Assembly: GCF_002198115.1 (NCBI RefSeq)
Contig: NZ_NGNR01000001.1
Coordinates: 812,296-876,295, forward strand
Direction: 5' to 3'
Origin: Robiginitalea sediminis
GTDB lineage: Bacteria > Bacteroidota > Bacteroidia > Flavobacteriales > Flavobacteriaceae
Length of the DNA stretch: 64,000 bases
The first letter of the stretch is position 1, and each line of letters opens with the position of its first letter. The position numbers and the translations under genes are program-made. Below the pieces are notes generated by a model. It was not told the DNA's origin. It saw only the letters and a program-made list of their open reading frames with translations, and made no database searches. This document shows, in pieces, positions 8,667-16,859 of the stretch.

Positions 8667-9119
8667 ATGATGATCAGAAAAGCAAAAGAGATTGATGTAC
8701 CACTAATTGTAGCAATGCTAGCTGATGACAAACTCGGAAGCATCCGGGAAGATTACCAGCTACCACTACCCTCTTCATACATTGAGGCTTTCCATAAGAT
8801 TGATAGGGATTCCAATCAGAAACTCATAGTGGTTGAGAACGAGCAGGGTGAGATCATTGGTGCCATGCAGCTTTCATTCATACAGTATCTGACTTATCAG
8901 GGCGGAATTCGAGCTCAGATGGAGGCAGTACGTATCCATAAAAATTATAGAGGAACTGGGCTGGGTACTAAGATGTTGAAATGGGCTATTTTCAGAGCCA
9001 AAGAAAATGGTGCCCATGTGCTACAGCTTACAACAGACAAAAAGCGACCTGATGCCATACGTTTTTATGAATCTCTTGGATTTAAGGCCACACACGAAGG
9101 AATGAAAATGCATTTATAG
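8667..9119 (+). CDS. GNAT family N-acetyltransferase
   Basis: The start at 8667 or 8670 (MMIRKAKEID) fits the family, whose first strand begins here. The open frame extends upstream to a TTG at 8598 without family character. The acetyl-CoA motif is RGTGLG in motif A (VRIHKNYRGTGLGTKML), and motif B ends in RFYESLGF. The protein is about 150 residues and complete. Substrate unknown. It stands alone between the serine hydrolase and the second PD40 gene. Confidence 0.8.
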   Translation: MMIRKAKEIDVPLIVAMLADDKLGSIREDYQLPLPSSYIEAFHKIDRDSNQKLIVVENEQGEIIGAMQLSFIQYLTYQGGIRAQMEAVRIHKNYRGTGLGTKMLKWAIFRAKENGAHVLQLTTDKKRPDAIRFYESLGFKATHEGMKMHL

Positions 9120-9199
9120 AGCATGAGAATGGTATGCTCAAATTAACAATACTTACTTTTTAACCTGTAGTAATCCCTCAGAACCAATTTAAACACCAA

Positions 9200-10144
9200 G
9201 TGAATAGAAAACATTTCCTATTGCTCGTAATTGGACTTCATTTAATGTTGCTTGGCTGTAAGCAAACTAATTCTAATCAATCGTATCTAGATCAAGCACC
9301 TCCTACATCTACTCCCAAAGTATTTGCATCATCAATTGTTAACACCGACAGTATTGAAATTAATACAGTGTTTAACACTTCTTTTACAGAAGTATTTTTC
9401 ACAAGAATCATCAATAAGAAATTTGTTATCCATCATTCTGAGTTCACTGATGGTCATTGGAGTTCACCAAAACCTTTACAAATGTTTGCTGATCACGAGA
9501 AAGAGTCAGTTGCCATTGATCCTTCCATCAGCCAAGATGGAAATACAATGTATTTTCTGGGGATAAGTCCAGAGGACCGTTTGAAAAAATCTAAACCTGA
9601 TATTTATAAAAGTCAAAAAGTTGATGGGAAATGGCAATTAGCTACTAAAGTTGAACAGCCTATATCAACTCAGGAATATGCAGAATCATACCCTGTTGTG
9701 GTTTCAGACGGTAGTTTATACTTTACATCTGATAGACCTGGTGGTTTTGGAGGAAGAGATATTTATCGTGCGCAATACTTAGGAAATGGAAAGTTTGATA
9801 CACCAGTAAATATTGGCGCAGAAGTAAATTCTGATAAAGGAGAAAGAGGTACCTATGTTTCACCAGATGAAAGTTTCCTTATCACTGCTAATACCTATAC
9901 TGATGAAAGGGGCTTTGCAGTTTCATTCAAAAAAAATGGCAAGTGGCAGAGACCTACTGTTTTTAACCTTGGTGAAACTATAGATGAAAACTGGGTTTAT
10001 TATTGTCCTTATATGTCACCCGACAATAAATATTTTTTCTTTTCCAAAAGATATAGCTATCCATCAAATAGCGGATGGACGGGTGTTATGAAAGGCAAAG
10101 TATACTGGGTCAATTCTACTGAGATTTTTAAAAAATGTAATTAA
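9200..10144 (+). CDS. PD40 beta-propeller lipoprotein
   Basis: The GTG start gives a 314-residue lipoprotein (signal LLLVIGLHLMLLGC, lipobox Cys 20). At least four PD40-like blades are visible: ISQDGNTMYFLG, VSDGSLYFTSDRPGG, VSPDESFLITAN and MSPDNKYFFFSKR. GGFGGRDIYRA is the classic TolB-like glycine-rich turn. It is related to the 6248-7225 protein but differs in its anchor and in the number of clear blades. It is probably an outer-membrane or periplasmic binding scaffold, and no catalytic motif is seen. Confidence 0.75.
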   Translation: MNRKHFLLLVIGLHLMLLGCKQTNSNQSYLDQAPPTSTPKVFASSIVNTDSIEINTVFNTSFTEVFFTRIINKKFVIHHSEFTDGHWSSPKPLQMFADHEKESVAIDPSISQDGNTMYFLGISPEDRLKKSKPDIYKSQKVDGKWQLATKVEQPISTQEYAESYPVVVSDGSLYFTSDRPGGFGGRDIYRAQYLGNGKFDTPVNIGAEVNSDKGERGTYVSPDESFLITANTYTDERGFAVSFKKNGKWQRPTVFNLGETIDENWVYYCPYMSPDNKYFFFSKRYSYPSNSGWTGVMKGKVYWVNSTEIFKKCN

Positions 10145-10269
10145 AGTTTGAATCAAAAGAAAAAAAAGAGTGCGCCTTTATGAAAAGATGGGAAAAACAG
10201 CTACTTAGGAGGGTATGAAGCTATATCTATGATCAGGCGTTGATAATAAAAAATGAGTTAAAGCATATT

Positions 10270-10655
10270 ATGAAGCCAAATTAGCTATTCGATTTCTACT
10301 TTCGATCTTAATTCCTCTTACCCTATTTCACATAAGTGTACTCCTAAAGATCATACCACAAGACATAATATGGGGAGGAAGTTTAGGTAGTGATAGTGAA
10401 ATGTATATGCTTGAGTGCATTTCGATAATTGTTTCCATTTATTTGACAGTAGTTCTAATGATAAAAGGATCATTTATACGACCGCTTCTTACTTCGAAAG
10501 TTGTAAACTTCTCTCTTTGGGCATTTCTGGTGCTGTTTATCCTAAATACGGTTGGAAATGTGCTAGCAAAATCAGCTACAGAGCAACTTTTTGCACTGCT
10601 GACGATGGTAATGTCAGTTTTGCTATGGACTGTCTTGAAAAAACAAGATACCTAA
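10270..10655 (+). pseudogene. Small multi-helix membrane protein, frameshifted at codon 2
   Basis: An open frame without a start codon runs from about 10275 to 10655. It encodes four hydrophobic segments (LAIRFLLSILIPLTLFHI, ISIIVSIYLTVVLMI, LWAFLVLFILNTVG, LFALLTMVMSVLLWTV). Directly before it lies ATG AA-GCC AAA; adding one A after 10274 would give MKAKLAIRF and a complete protein of about 128 residues. I infer a one-base deletion. Translation from ATG 10401 would lose the first helix. Function unknown. Confidence 0.55.
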
Positions 10656-10685
10656 AAGAGTTCATAAGTAGGGGTATAATTAATT

Positions 10686-10816
10686 GCTAACAATAGCTAT
10701 ACGTAAGCCGGGGTTTAGTGCTAAATTTATATTTAGAGAACATTAGCAAACATATTGGTAACCGGAAAGTGAAGTGCCATGAAATCCCGCACTACGAATA
10801 GCCAAACCGTTGAAAA
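10686..10816. repeat. Second attC-like imperfect inverted repeat
   Basis: CTAACAATAGCTATACGTA (about 10687-10705) is opposed about 130 bp downstream by TACGAATAGCCAAACCGTTG (about 10793-10812). The shared stem is roughly GCTATnCGTA. Its length and its place just after a small gene match the element at 1282-1414. The boundary boxes deviate from the integron consensus, so the identity is tentative. Confidence 0.3.
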
Positions 10817-10857
10817 CTAATGCTCTTAGTCTAAATTGCCTCCACCAGCTTTTCATT

Positions 10858-12054
10858 TTATGCATCCAGAACGTCCGTTGGAAGTGATTTCAAATAGATT
10901 TGTGTTGTATTCAGCTTGCTATGACCCAGCATCGCTGAAATAGCCTGAAGGGGGATGTTTTGAAGCATGGCATGGGTCGCAAAGCTGTGCCGTGAGACAT
11001 AGGTGGTCAGTCTATGCCGTATCCCACACAGTGCGGCTATTTCTTTCAAACCTCTGTTGTAGCGGTGGCGCTCCCAGTCGTTATCCTTGTGCTGATCTTC
11101 CAGGGAAGCCCGATTAATTACGGGAAGGATGAATTCCTTCTCCGATTTTCCTTCGATATAGTATTCGAGCAACTCCCACAAAGCGTCCGTAATCTTTATG
11201 TTGTAGTGTTTCGAGGTCTTTTTACGCCTCACCAGAATACGACCTTCTACAATATTCTCTATTTTCAGGAAGCACATATCTACAAAGGACATCCCATAGA
11301 GCATAAAGGAGATCAAAAAATAATTCCTGTAATGGAAGAGTTTCGTTCCCATTTCTACTTTGAGTGCCATTATCTTGCTAAGACATTCTGCATCTAAAGC
11401 CCGCTTGGCAGTTGGAGTCATTCGGATCTTGTAATGAAAAAATGGGTAGGCCTCTCTTTCGATGTACCCTTCCTTGATCCCTTTGTTGTAAATGGCTTTT
11501 AATACTCGCATATAGGAGGCCACCCCGTTTAGTGTATTACCTTCCTTGGAAAGATGGAATTGCTCGAACTTCTTGAGGAAATCGTAATTGATCTCGTTAA
11601 ATCGAATGTCCCTTCCCTTGCTAAATACACGAAGTATCCTAATAAGTCCTGCATAGGACCGGGCAGTACCGAATCGTTGCGAGGCATTGAGCTCCTCAAC
11701 TTTCTCTTCGCCAAATGCCAGGAAGGAGTCAAAATTTTTTCTACGAGAGATCCGTTCGCGCACCTGATTGATAGACATATAATCCAACTCTCCCCGGTCG
11801 AATAGCTTGTTTAAAACATCCACCATTCGTGTTTTCTCCTTGAGCAATAAATTGTTTATCCGGCTCACGTGGCGAGAACCAGGCCAGGAGGTTTTGATCT
11901 CTGATTTTCGAACATCCCAATAGGCAGAATGTACTGAAAATCCCGCGGTGATCGAAGTGGTTTTTCGATGGTGAGTAAGGCGAAAAACGATGGGATAGGA
12001 TCCGTCCTTTTTCTTCCTTCTCGTATCTTGTAAAAGGCTTAAAAATGTCTTCAC
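10858..12054 (-). CDS. Tyrosine recombinase (island integrase)
   Basis: This is a Bacteroidota-type site-specific integrase of about 398 residues from a GTG start, or 417 from the upstream ATG at 12111. The GTG fits the family N-terminus (FLSLLQDTRRKKKDG). It has an arm-binding domain, a SAM-like core-binding domain and a C-terminal catalytic domain. Numbering from the ATG, catalytic residues visible are R374 (SRHSF), H397 (GHSKL) and nucleophile Y406 (QIYLK). The usual first arginine is replaced: the box reads LYGMSF. IntDOT of CTnDOT also lacks it. It is transcribed inward from the right att site and should catalyse integration at the tRNA-Asn tail. Confidence 0.9.
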   Translation of the reverse strand: MKTFLSLLQDTRRKKKDGSYPIVFRLTHHRKTTSITAGFSVHSAYWDVRKSEIKTSWPGSRHVSRINNLLLKEKTRMVDVLNKLFDRGELDYMSINQVRERISRRKNFDSFLAFGEEKVEELNASQRFGTARSYAGLIRILRVFSKGRDIRFNEINYDFLKKFEQFHLSKEGNTLNGVASYMRVLKAIYNKGIKEGYIEREAYPFFHYKIRMTPTAKRALDAECLSKIMALKVEMGTKLFHYRNYFLISFMLYGMSFVDMCFLKIENIVEGRILVRRKKTSKHYNIKITDALWELLEYYIEGKSEKEFILPVINRASLEDQHKDNDWERHRYNRGLKEIAALCGIRHRLTTYVSRHSFATHAMLQNIPLQAISAMLGHSKLNTTQIYLKSLPTDVLDA

Positions 12055-12077
12055 AAACCAGAAGGTAGTGAAACAAT

Positions 12078-12087
12078 TTGCAAACAA
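12078..12087. repeat. TTTGCAAACA copy beside the integrase start
   Basis: This is the same decamer as the two copies at 182-202 near the other island end. It lies between the two possible integrase starts, about 110 bp from the right core, where an integrase arm site or autoregulatory site would be expected. Confidence 0.4.
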
Positions 12088-12193
12088 TTTGGTGATATCA
12101 ATTGAATCCAATTGACATCAAATATTATGTAATGATCAGAAAGTGAGAGTTATATGAAGGATTTTGTATTTAATAATACCTCCCTGGCCGAGG

Positions 12194-12236
12194 CTGTTAA
12201 TCAGAGGGTCCTTGGTTCGAGCCCAAGAGGGGGAGC
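12194..12236 (+). other. Right attachment site: 3' half of tRNA-Asn
   Basis: CTGTTAA (anticodon loop with GTT) is followed by TCAGA, a five-base variable loop, the T arm CTTGG-TTCGAGC-CCAAG with perfect pairing, and the acceptor strand AGGGGGA plus discriminator G. The 5' half of the tRNA is absent; the preceding bases do not fold. This is the partial tRNA copy expected at one end of an element that recombines with tRNA-Asn(GUU). Confidence 0.65.
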
Positions 12237-12245
12237 TACAACATA

Positions 12246-12269
12246 GGCCGGTATTCACCGGCCTTTTTT
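12246..12269 (+). terminator. Terminator after the right att core
   Basis: GGCCGGT-ATTC-ACCGGCC forms a 7-bp GC-rich stem followed by six T. It sits 10 bp after the tRNA-Asn tail, as a native tRNA terminator would. Confidence 0.75.
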
Positions 12270-12350
12270 ATTTCTCTTGGTCTCGAGCCAACGCGCCATC
12301 TCGCGCCTCACTATCAAAGGTCCACCGGACCTTTGCTGGCCGTTCGGCCG

Positions 12351-12373
12351 GGTTCGAGCCCAAGAGGGGGAGC
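12351..12373 (+). repeat. Third copy of the 23-bp tRNA tail
   Basis: This copy is identical to the att cores at 109-131 and 12214-12236. It is preceded by TTCGGCCG, which does not complete a T stem. It lies 137 bp after the right core and starts another tail-terminator-repeat unit, so the site is a tandem array. Confidence 0.8.
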
Positions 12374-12375
12374 AT

Positions 12376-12403
12376 AACGCCGGCGCCTGCCGGCGTTTTT
12401 TTT
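12376..12403 (+). terminator. Terminator after the third tRNA tail
   Basis: AACGCCGGC, a four-base loop and GCCGGCG are followed by eight T. The window begins with the second half of this same hairpin at 1-15. Confidence 0.75.
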
Positions 12404-12501
12404 GGTCTTGGTTTCGCTCGAACCAGGACCCTGCCACCGCGCCATCTGGCCCCTTCGCTAAAACAGTCCACCGGACTGTTTTTTTTACGCTCGGTCCGGT
12501 T
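12389..12501. repeat. Right copy of ~110-bp direct repeat
   Basis: This matches 1-112 with only a small change in the T run after the internal hairpin AAAACAGTCC/GGACTG (about 12460-12486). Where the left copy continues into the att core, this one reads GGTTGGAGC and departs, so the array ends here. The 12112-12533 interval holds no gene, only these att sites, terminators and repeats. Confidence 0.85.
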
Positions 12502-12533
12502 GGAGCAAAAAGCCCATCAGAGATGATGAGTGA

Positions 12534-13529
12534 TCAACCCAGGGATTTGATATAATCCTGTCGAATGCGTTTGGCAGTCTTGTGATGCCCGTCATGGCTC
12601 CATCCCGGAGGCATCACTATGTAGGCCAACTTATTGGCTATTCCCGGAGCGTACCAGACGTCTTTGGCCAACGCAATGATTTCACCAAAATAGACGTCTA
12701 CAAAACTTCCGCTATTGATCTTACGGGTAATGCCGTATTCGGGCTTTTGCTCCATGTCCTCTTCCTGATAGGTTTTAAACACCCGATCCCATATGTTTAA
12801 AAGGTTGCAAAAGTTTGTATCCATATACAAGGGATTTCGGGCATGGTGCACCCTATGATGTGAGGGGGTCAGGATCAGGTGGTTCAGCCATCCGAATCGG
12901 GCGTCCTTGATGAGATTCTCCCCTACGTGTATAAAGGCGCCATAGGTACCGTCTATGAACATAATCAAAAAGAGTAGTTCGGGACGAACCCCCAGCAGGA
13001 TACAAATAGAGGTGCGGATGGTATCGGCATAAGGAGCTTCTAGAAAGAAGTGTGCGTGCGTTACCGACAAATTCATGTCTTCGGGAGAGTGATGCGTGGC
13101 ATGCAGGCACCAAAACAACCGCACCTTGTGTCCCAGATAGTGGTAGATGAAATGCGCAAATTCCCAAATAATGTATCCATAGACAAACCAGTACCAGGTA
13201 CCCGAGGTCTGAAAAGGTGCGAGGGGTTGAAGCCATCCGATGAGAAAACCGACCATGCCTATGGCGATGAAGCGGCCTACGATACGGTTGAAGACATAGA
13301 TCAGAAAATTGACCTTGTATACCTTGGTCTGTGGCTTTTTATAGACCCATCCAAGTACAAATTCAAGCAGAATGAGCAAAGGGATGATGGGATAAATGAG
13401 TGATGCCACACCCTCATAAGTCCTGAGGGCCTCATAATTGCCGGAACTTAAAATTTCCCAGAGCGAACGGATGCCAAGAAATCCGACGATTTCCTGATAC
13501 AGGGTTTCAAGAAATTCTATAAAAACCAA
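12534..13529 (-). CDS. Sterol desaturase / fatty acid hydroxylase family protein
   Basis: This 331-residue integral membrane di-iron enzyme carries the histidine clusters H126-FIY-H130, H143-AT-HH147 and HH-RV-HH at 224-229, which bind the non-haem iron pair. Hydrophobic helices lie at about 44-62, 84-102 and 112-131. Members hydroxylate or desaturate lipids or carotenoids using O2; the substrate here is unknown. It is the first gene outside the island and has host-like composition. Its 3' end lies 33 bp from the terminal repeat. Confidence 0.85.
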   Translation of the reverse strand: MVFIEFLETLYQEIVGFLGIRSLWEILSSGNYEALRTYEGVASLIYPIIPLLILLEFVLGWVYKKPQTKVYKVNFLIYVFNRIVGRFIAIGMVGFLIGWLQPLAPFQTSGTWYWFVYGYIIWEFAHFIYHYLGHKVRLFWCLHATHHSPEDMNLSVTHAHFFLEAPYADTIRTSICILLGVRPELLFLIMFIDGTYGAFIHVGENLIKDARFGWLNHLILTPSHHRVHHARNPLYMDTNFCNLLNIWDRVFKTYQEEDMEQKPEYGITRKINSGSFVDVYFGEIIALAKDVWYAPGIANKLAYIVMPPGWSHDGHHKTAKRIRQDYIKSLG

Positions 13530-13792
13530 TTCATACTGAGTTAGGCGAATCTATCTTAAGCACTCCTAAAGCTAACGAATTCTGACGTCTTATTTAAAAG
13601 GTCATCTGATTGGAGACAGCCGGGCTTAAAACGGCATTTGGTTTTGTTTGCGGTAATCGCATCGGGAATTTGCTCTGTGGTTGGGAATGAACAAACCATG
13701 CCAGGGCTACGGGTATCGTCAAATTGTTAAATCCCTCCCATTTTCCACTGCTGCCTCCTTAGTAATGCCGATCTTCTCAGAAAATTGAGGTA

Positions 13793-14149
13793 ATGAAACA
13801 GGTATGCCTTTTTTGTGCGATGCTACTTCTGGCGCAAATACATCTGATTGCCCAGACGGAGTTTGAACTGGACCCCAACCAGAGTATGCTCATGACCGGG
13901 AAGGGCCCCGGGCAGGATGGCACTGTAAACCCCTATGCGGGGGAAGACTGCTACGCTATTGTCAGGAACCTTGGGGAGGTGGCCTTTTCCATCCGGATCC
14001 AGCAAAAGGGGGAAATTCTCGCAACCATCCCGGTGGGCGGGAGGGAAACCAAAAAAGTAAAACTCCTGGTGGGGCAGGAACTCTACCTGGACCCGGAAAC
14101 AGACCAAATGGCCCGCGCGAGTGTGGATTACGAAAAAATCCCTTCGTAA
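13793..14149 (+). CDS. Small exported protein of unknown function
   Basis: This 118-residue protein has a signal peptide ending around LIAQ-TEF (residue 21). The mature part is a compact beta-rich domain (FSIRIQQKGEILATIPVGGRETKKVKL) without cysteines, suggestive of a small beta sandwich in the periplasm. I do not recognise a family. It is followed after 29 bp by an exported cupin and may share a transcript with it. Confidence 0.65.
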   Translation: MKQVCLFCAMLLLAQIHLIAQTEFELDPNQSMLMTGKGPGQDGTVNPYAGEDCYAIVRNLGEVAFSIRIQQKGEILATIPVGGRETKKVKLLVGQELYLDPETDQMARASVDYEKIPS

Positions 14150-14178
14150 CTTAGCGCTCAACATTTTCACCGCATCCT

Positions 14179-14655
14179 ATGAAGACTTCTATCCTCCTGC
14201 TGTTGTGCAGCATCCCATTCCTCGGGGTTTCCCAATCGGACACGTATACTGTTACCTCTTATTTGGATGAGGGCATGAAAGCCCCCAATACCCATTATAT
14301 TGGCGAAGCCTGGCTCAATGGCCTGGTCCGGGCCGATGGTGATTTGGGCTACAACATCACCAAGGCCACCTTTAAGGCCAATTCCACCCTGGACTGGCAC
14401 TGGCACGGAACCCCCCAGGTCCTCATCGTAGTGGAAGGCGCAGGCTATTACCAGGAGCGGGGGAAAGCGCCTATCCTCATGAAAAAAGGAGACGTGATCA
14501 CCTGTCCGAAGGAAACCGAGCATTGGCACGCCTCCTCTAAGGAAGGCGACGTGACCTACCTGGCGATCTACGGAGGATCCACCCCAACAACCTGGACAGA
14601 GGTCCTCACCCAGGAGGCTTACGATGCGGTCGCCCGACAGGTAGGGGGTCAATAA
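14179..14655 (+). CDS. Exported cupin-domain protein
   Basis: This 158-residue protein has an N-terminal signal peptide (about 1-19). It is a single cupin with metal-binding motif 1 reading DWHWHGTPQVLIVVEG and motif 2 containing CPKETEHWHA, so three histidines and a glutamate are available for a metal. Relatives annotated as cupin or mandelonitrile-lyase-like proteins are of uncertain activity. It follows the small exported protein gene. Confidence 0.8.
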   Translation: MKTSILLLLCSIPFLGVSQSDTYTVTSYLDEGMKAPNTHYIGEAWLNGLVRADGDLGYNITKATFKANSTLDWHWHGTPQVLIVVEGAGYYQERGKAPILMKKGDVITCPKETEHWHASSKEGDVTYLAIYGGSTPTTWTEVLTQEAYDAVARQVGGQ

Positions 14656-14833
14656 GGGAGTCACCTCAAAACATAAGGCCGGTGTACCTTGTATATGCTC
14701 TGGCCGAATGTTAATTCCCAGCATTTCTCATAAAAATTGAGGGTTTCCTCTTGTGTTTTTGCTCTTGAGGATGGTATCTTTCTGTAAGAGTACGTCCTGT
14801 TTTCCGGACGCCTTTTGAAAAACCATCGAGCCC

Positions 14834-15610
14834 ATGGCAAACAATGCCCAATGCAACCCTTTTGCAATAACTTTAAGTTGCAGCCACCACGGCCTGCGCC
14901 CGCTTCGGAGTTTTCTTTTGCTGTTTCTGACTTTCCTTGCATTCGAAGGAAAAGCCCAATCGGGGACTGACGGCTCCTCCGATTCATGGATCATCACCCC
15001 TGGCCGGGGGTACTCCAACCTTTCGTTCTCCCTGGACCAGCGCAAGGCCGAAAATGAGGACCAATTGCTTCGGCAAGTCGTAGACCAGGATAAAGTCAAT
15101 TTCCGGATTACGGCCTCGGGCGGATATGCCCTGAAGGACGGCTTCACTGTTGGGCTGGGCCTGAGTTACGGGAGGGACCGTGAGGATATTACCTTCCTGA
15201 ACGAGGACTCCGAGGAAGTCACCTCCCGCAGCATAGGCCAGGACATATCTTTTATCCCGAACATCCGTAAATACATCCCCTTCGGTGACGGGAAATTCCA
15301 GGTCTTTGTGCAGTCGGACCTTCGCATTTCACTGGGCGAGTCCGAAAGGCGGAACTTCCTGGTCTCCGACGTGGAACGCATCGAGAATAATTATGTGCAG
15401 TTACGGCTCGGGGTACAACCGGGGGCTGTCATTTTTTTCAACCGGAACTGGGCTTTTGAGACCTCCGTGGGGATTGTGGGGCTGTCTTCCAAATGGAGCA
15501 AGGAAACGGTGAACAATGACCGGGCCAACCAGACCAGGATCACGGAGAACAATATAGACCTGAAACTCAACCTGCTCGCCCTGAACCTGGGCGTGGCCTA
15601 TTATTTTTGA
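14834..15610 (+). CDS. Outer-membrane beta-barrel protein
   Basis: The frame gives 258 residues. The signal peptide is the segment RSFLLLFLTFLAFEGKAQ, so the real start may lie downstream of ATG 14834, which would put 25 polar residues before it. The mature part alternates amphipathic strands (VNFRITASGGYAL, FTVGLGLSYG, FQVFVQSDLRISLG, NYVQLRLGVQPGAVIFF) and ends in a terminal phenylalanine (GVAYYF), the usual barrel-assembly signal. It is probably a porin-like or OmpW-like 8-stranded barrel. The PCMD lipoprotein follows 9 bp later, so the two likely form one transcript. Confidence 0.75.
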   Translation: MANNAQCNPFAITLSCSHHGLRPLRSFLLLFLTFLAFEGKAQSGTDGSSDSWIITPGRGYSNLSFSLDQRKAENEDQLLRQVVDQDKVNFRITASGGYALKDGFTVGLGLSYGRDREDITFLNEDSEEVTSRSIGQDISFIPNIRKYIPFGDGKFQVFVQSDLRISLGESERRNFLVSDVERIENNYVQLRLGVQPGAVIFFNRNWAFETSVGIVGLSSKWSKETVNNDRANQTRITENNIDLKLNLLALNLGVAYYF

Positions 15611-15619
15611 ATCTGAGTT

Positions 15620-16693
15620 ATGGAAATGAAATCGGGAATAAAAACCATCGCGAAGCCCTTTCTCCTACTGGCACTTATACTCCTCCAGGGATGTATTAAA
15701 GAAGATAAGTTCGGGTTATCCGGGTTTAATCAGATAAGAGCCTTTGAAATTCCGGGGCAGGCCGGGCCTACCACCATTTCCCAGGACGAGCTCCGGATTA
15801 CCATCCCCTTTGCGGAAGGGGAAGATGTCTCTGCCCTGGCACCACAGCGCATCGAGATTTCCAACCTGGCCCGGATATCTCCCCGGGCAGGGGAGGTGCA
15901 GGATTTCAGGGAACCTGTCTTGTACACCGTTACTGCAGAGGATGGGAGTGAGGCCGTATGGGAAGTTACAGTACGCGTGGCAGAACCCCAGCCCCAGCTG
16001 GCTAACAGCGGCTTCGACCTCTGGTACGATGCCGGGGGGTACCAACAGCCCGGTTCCGATGCGGAAAGTACCATTTGGGACACAGCCAACCCGGGCCTTG
16101 CCATAGTGGGAGGGGCCAATACCACCCCGGAAGACCTGGGCAATGGCGATTTTGCTGCCCGCATGGTGAGCGTTCGCGCCCCCTTATTTGTCCGGATGGC
16201 GGCCGCAACCCTGTACACCGGGTCTTTTACAGATGGTTTTCCCAACCCCACCGACCCGCGGTCCAATATCGATTTTGGCACCCTGTTCAGTGGCCGCCCC
16301 TCGGCCTTCAGGGTGGCCTATCGGTACCTGCCGGGGGCGGAATACCTGGACGGTTCCGGAAATCCTTTACCTGGAGGAGACCAGGCAGACTTGTACATCC
16401 TGCTGGAGCGCAGGGAAGGCGATCAGGTAGCCCGTGTGGGTACGGCCTGGTACCGGAGCGGCGATACCGTGGCAGACTGGCAGACCCTGGAGGTCCCGGT
16501 CAAATACGGACCGCTTTCCTCATCGGACCCTGAATTTGAGTATGCCAATATCCGACCCGGGGAAACCTGGGCAGACCCGGATGCCCGGCCCACCCATATC
16601 ACTGTAGTTTTCTCCTCAAGCGCCCTGGGCGATTTCTTTACCGGGGCCATTGGGAGTGAGCTTTGGGTGAATGATTTTGAGTTGGTGTATTAG
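15620..16693 (+). CDS. PCMD-domain surface lipoprotein
   Basis: This 357-residue lipoprotein has lipobox ILLQGC near residue 25. The N-terminal ~100 residues form a DUF5018-like immunoglobulin domain (TVTAEDGSEAVWEVTV). The rest is the putative carbohydrate-metabolism domain (PCMD; NSGFDLWYDAGGY through GSELWVNDFELVY). Such proteins are surface-exposed, bind glycans and travel with outer-membrane barrels. It lies 9 bp after the beta-barrel gene. No catalytic residues can be named. Confidence 0.75.
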   Translation: MEMKSGIKTIAKPFLLLALILLQGCIKEDKFGLSGFNQIRAFEIPGQAGPTTISQDELRITIPFAEGEDVSALAPQRIEISNLARISPRAGEVQDFREPVLYTVTAEDGSEAVWEVTVRVAEPQPQLANSGFDLWYDAGGYQQPGSDAESTIWDTANPGLAIVGGANTTPEDLGNGDFAARMVSVRAPLFVRMAAATLYTGSFTDGFPNPTDPRSNIDFGTLFSGRPSAFRVAYRYLPGAEYLDGSGNPLPGGDQADLYILLERREGDQVARVGTAWYRSGDTVADWQTLEVPVKYGPLSSSDPEFEYANIRPGETWADPDARPTHITVVFSSSALGDFFTGAIGSELWVNDFELVY

Positions 16694-16859
16694 AGCCATC
16701 CCATAAGGTTACCATCCGAATGGCCGCGCCTGCTATTCCTTTTCCGGGGAATATCCCGACAGAAAACGGACCGCGAACATCCGGGAAAACTGCAATGCAA
16801 CCCATGTTACAAACCCTTCTCCTCAGGATGCCTACCTTTACACCCTAAATAAAAATGTT

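Larger units (their letters stand above)
109..12236. mobile_element. ~12.1-kb integrated genomic island
   Basis: The element is delimited by identical 23-bp cores at both ends and carries a tyrosine recombinase next to its right end, pointing inward. It is clearly more AT-rich than the DNA from 12.5 kb on. Cargo genes are AraC, a redox operon, a YjaZ-like protease, PD40 proteins, a serine hydrolase and GNATs. No conjugation, replication or phage structural genes are visible, so it is a small integrative island or a remnant. Several cargo genes are broken, suggesting long residence or relaxed selection. Confidence 0.7.

Noticed and set aside
12164-12526. Overlapping frames in the repeat array, up to 120 codons on both strands
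   Set aside because: They translate tandem tRNA tails and hairpins. Similar peptides recur only because the DNA repeats.
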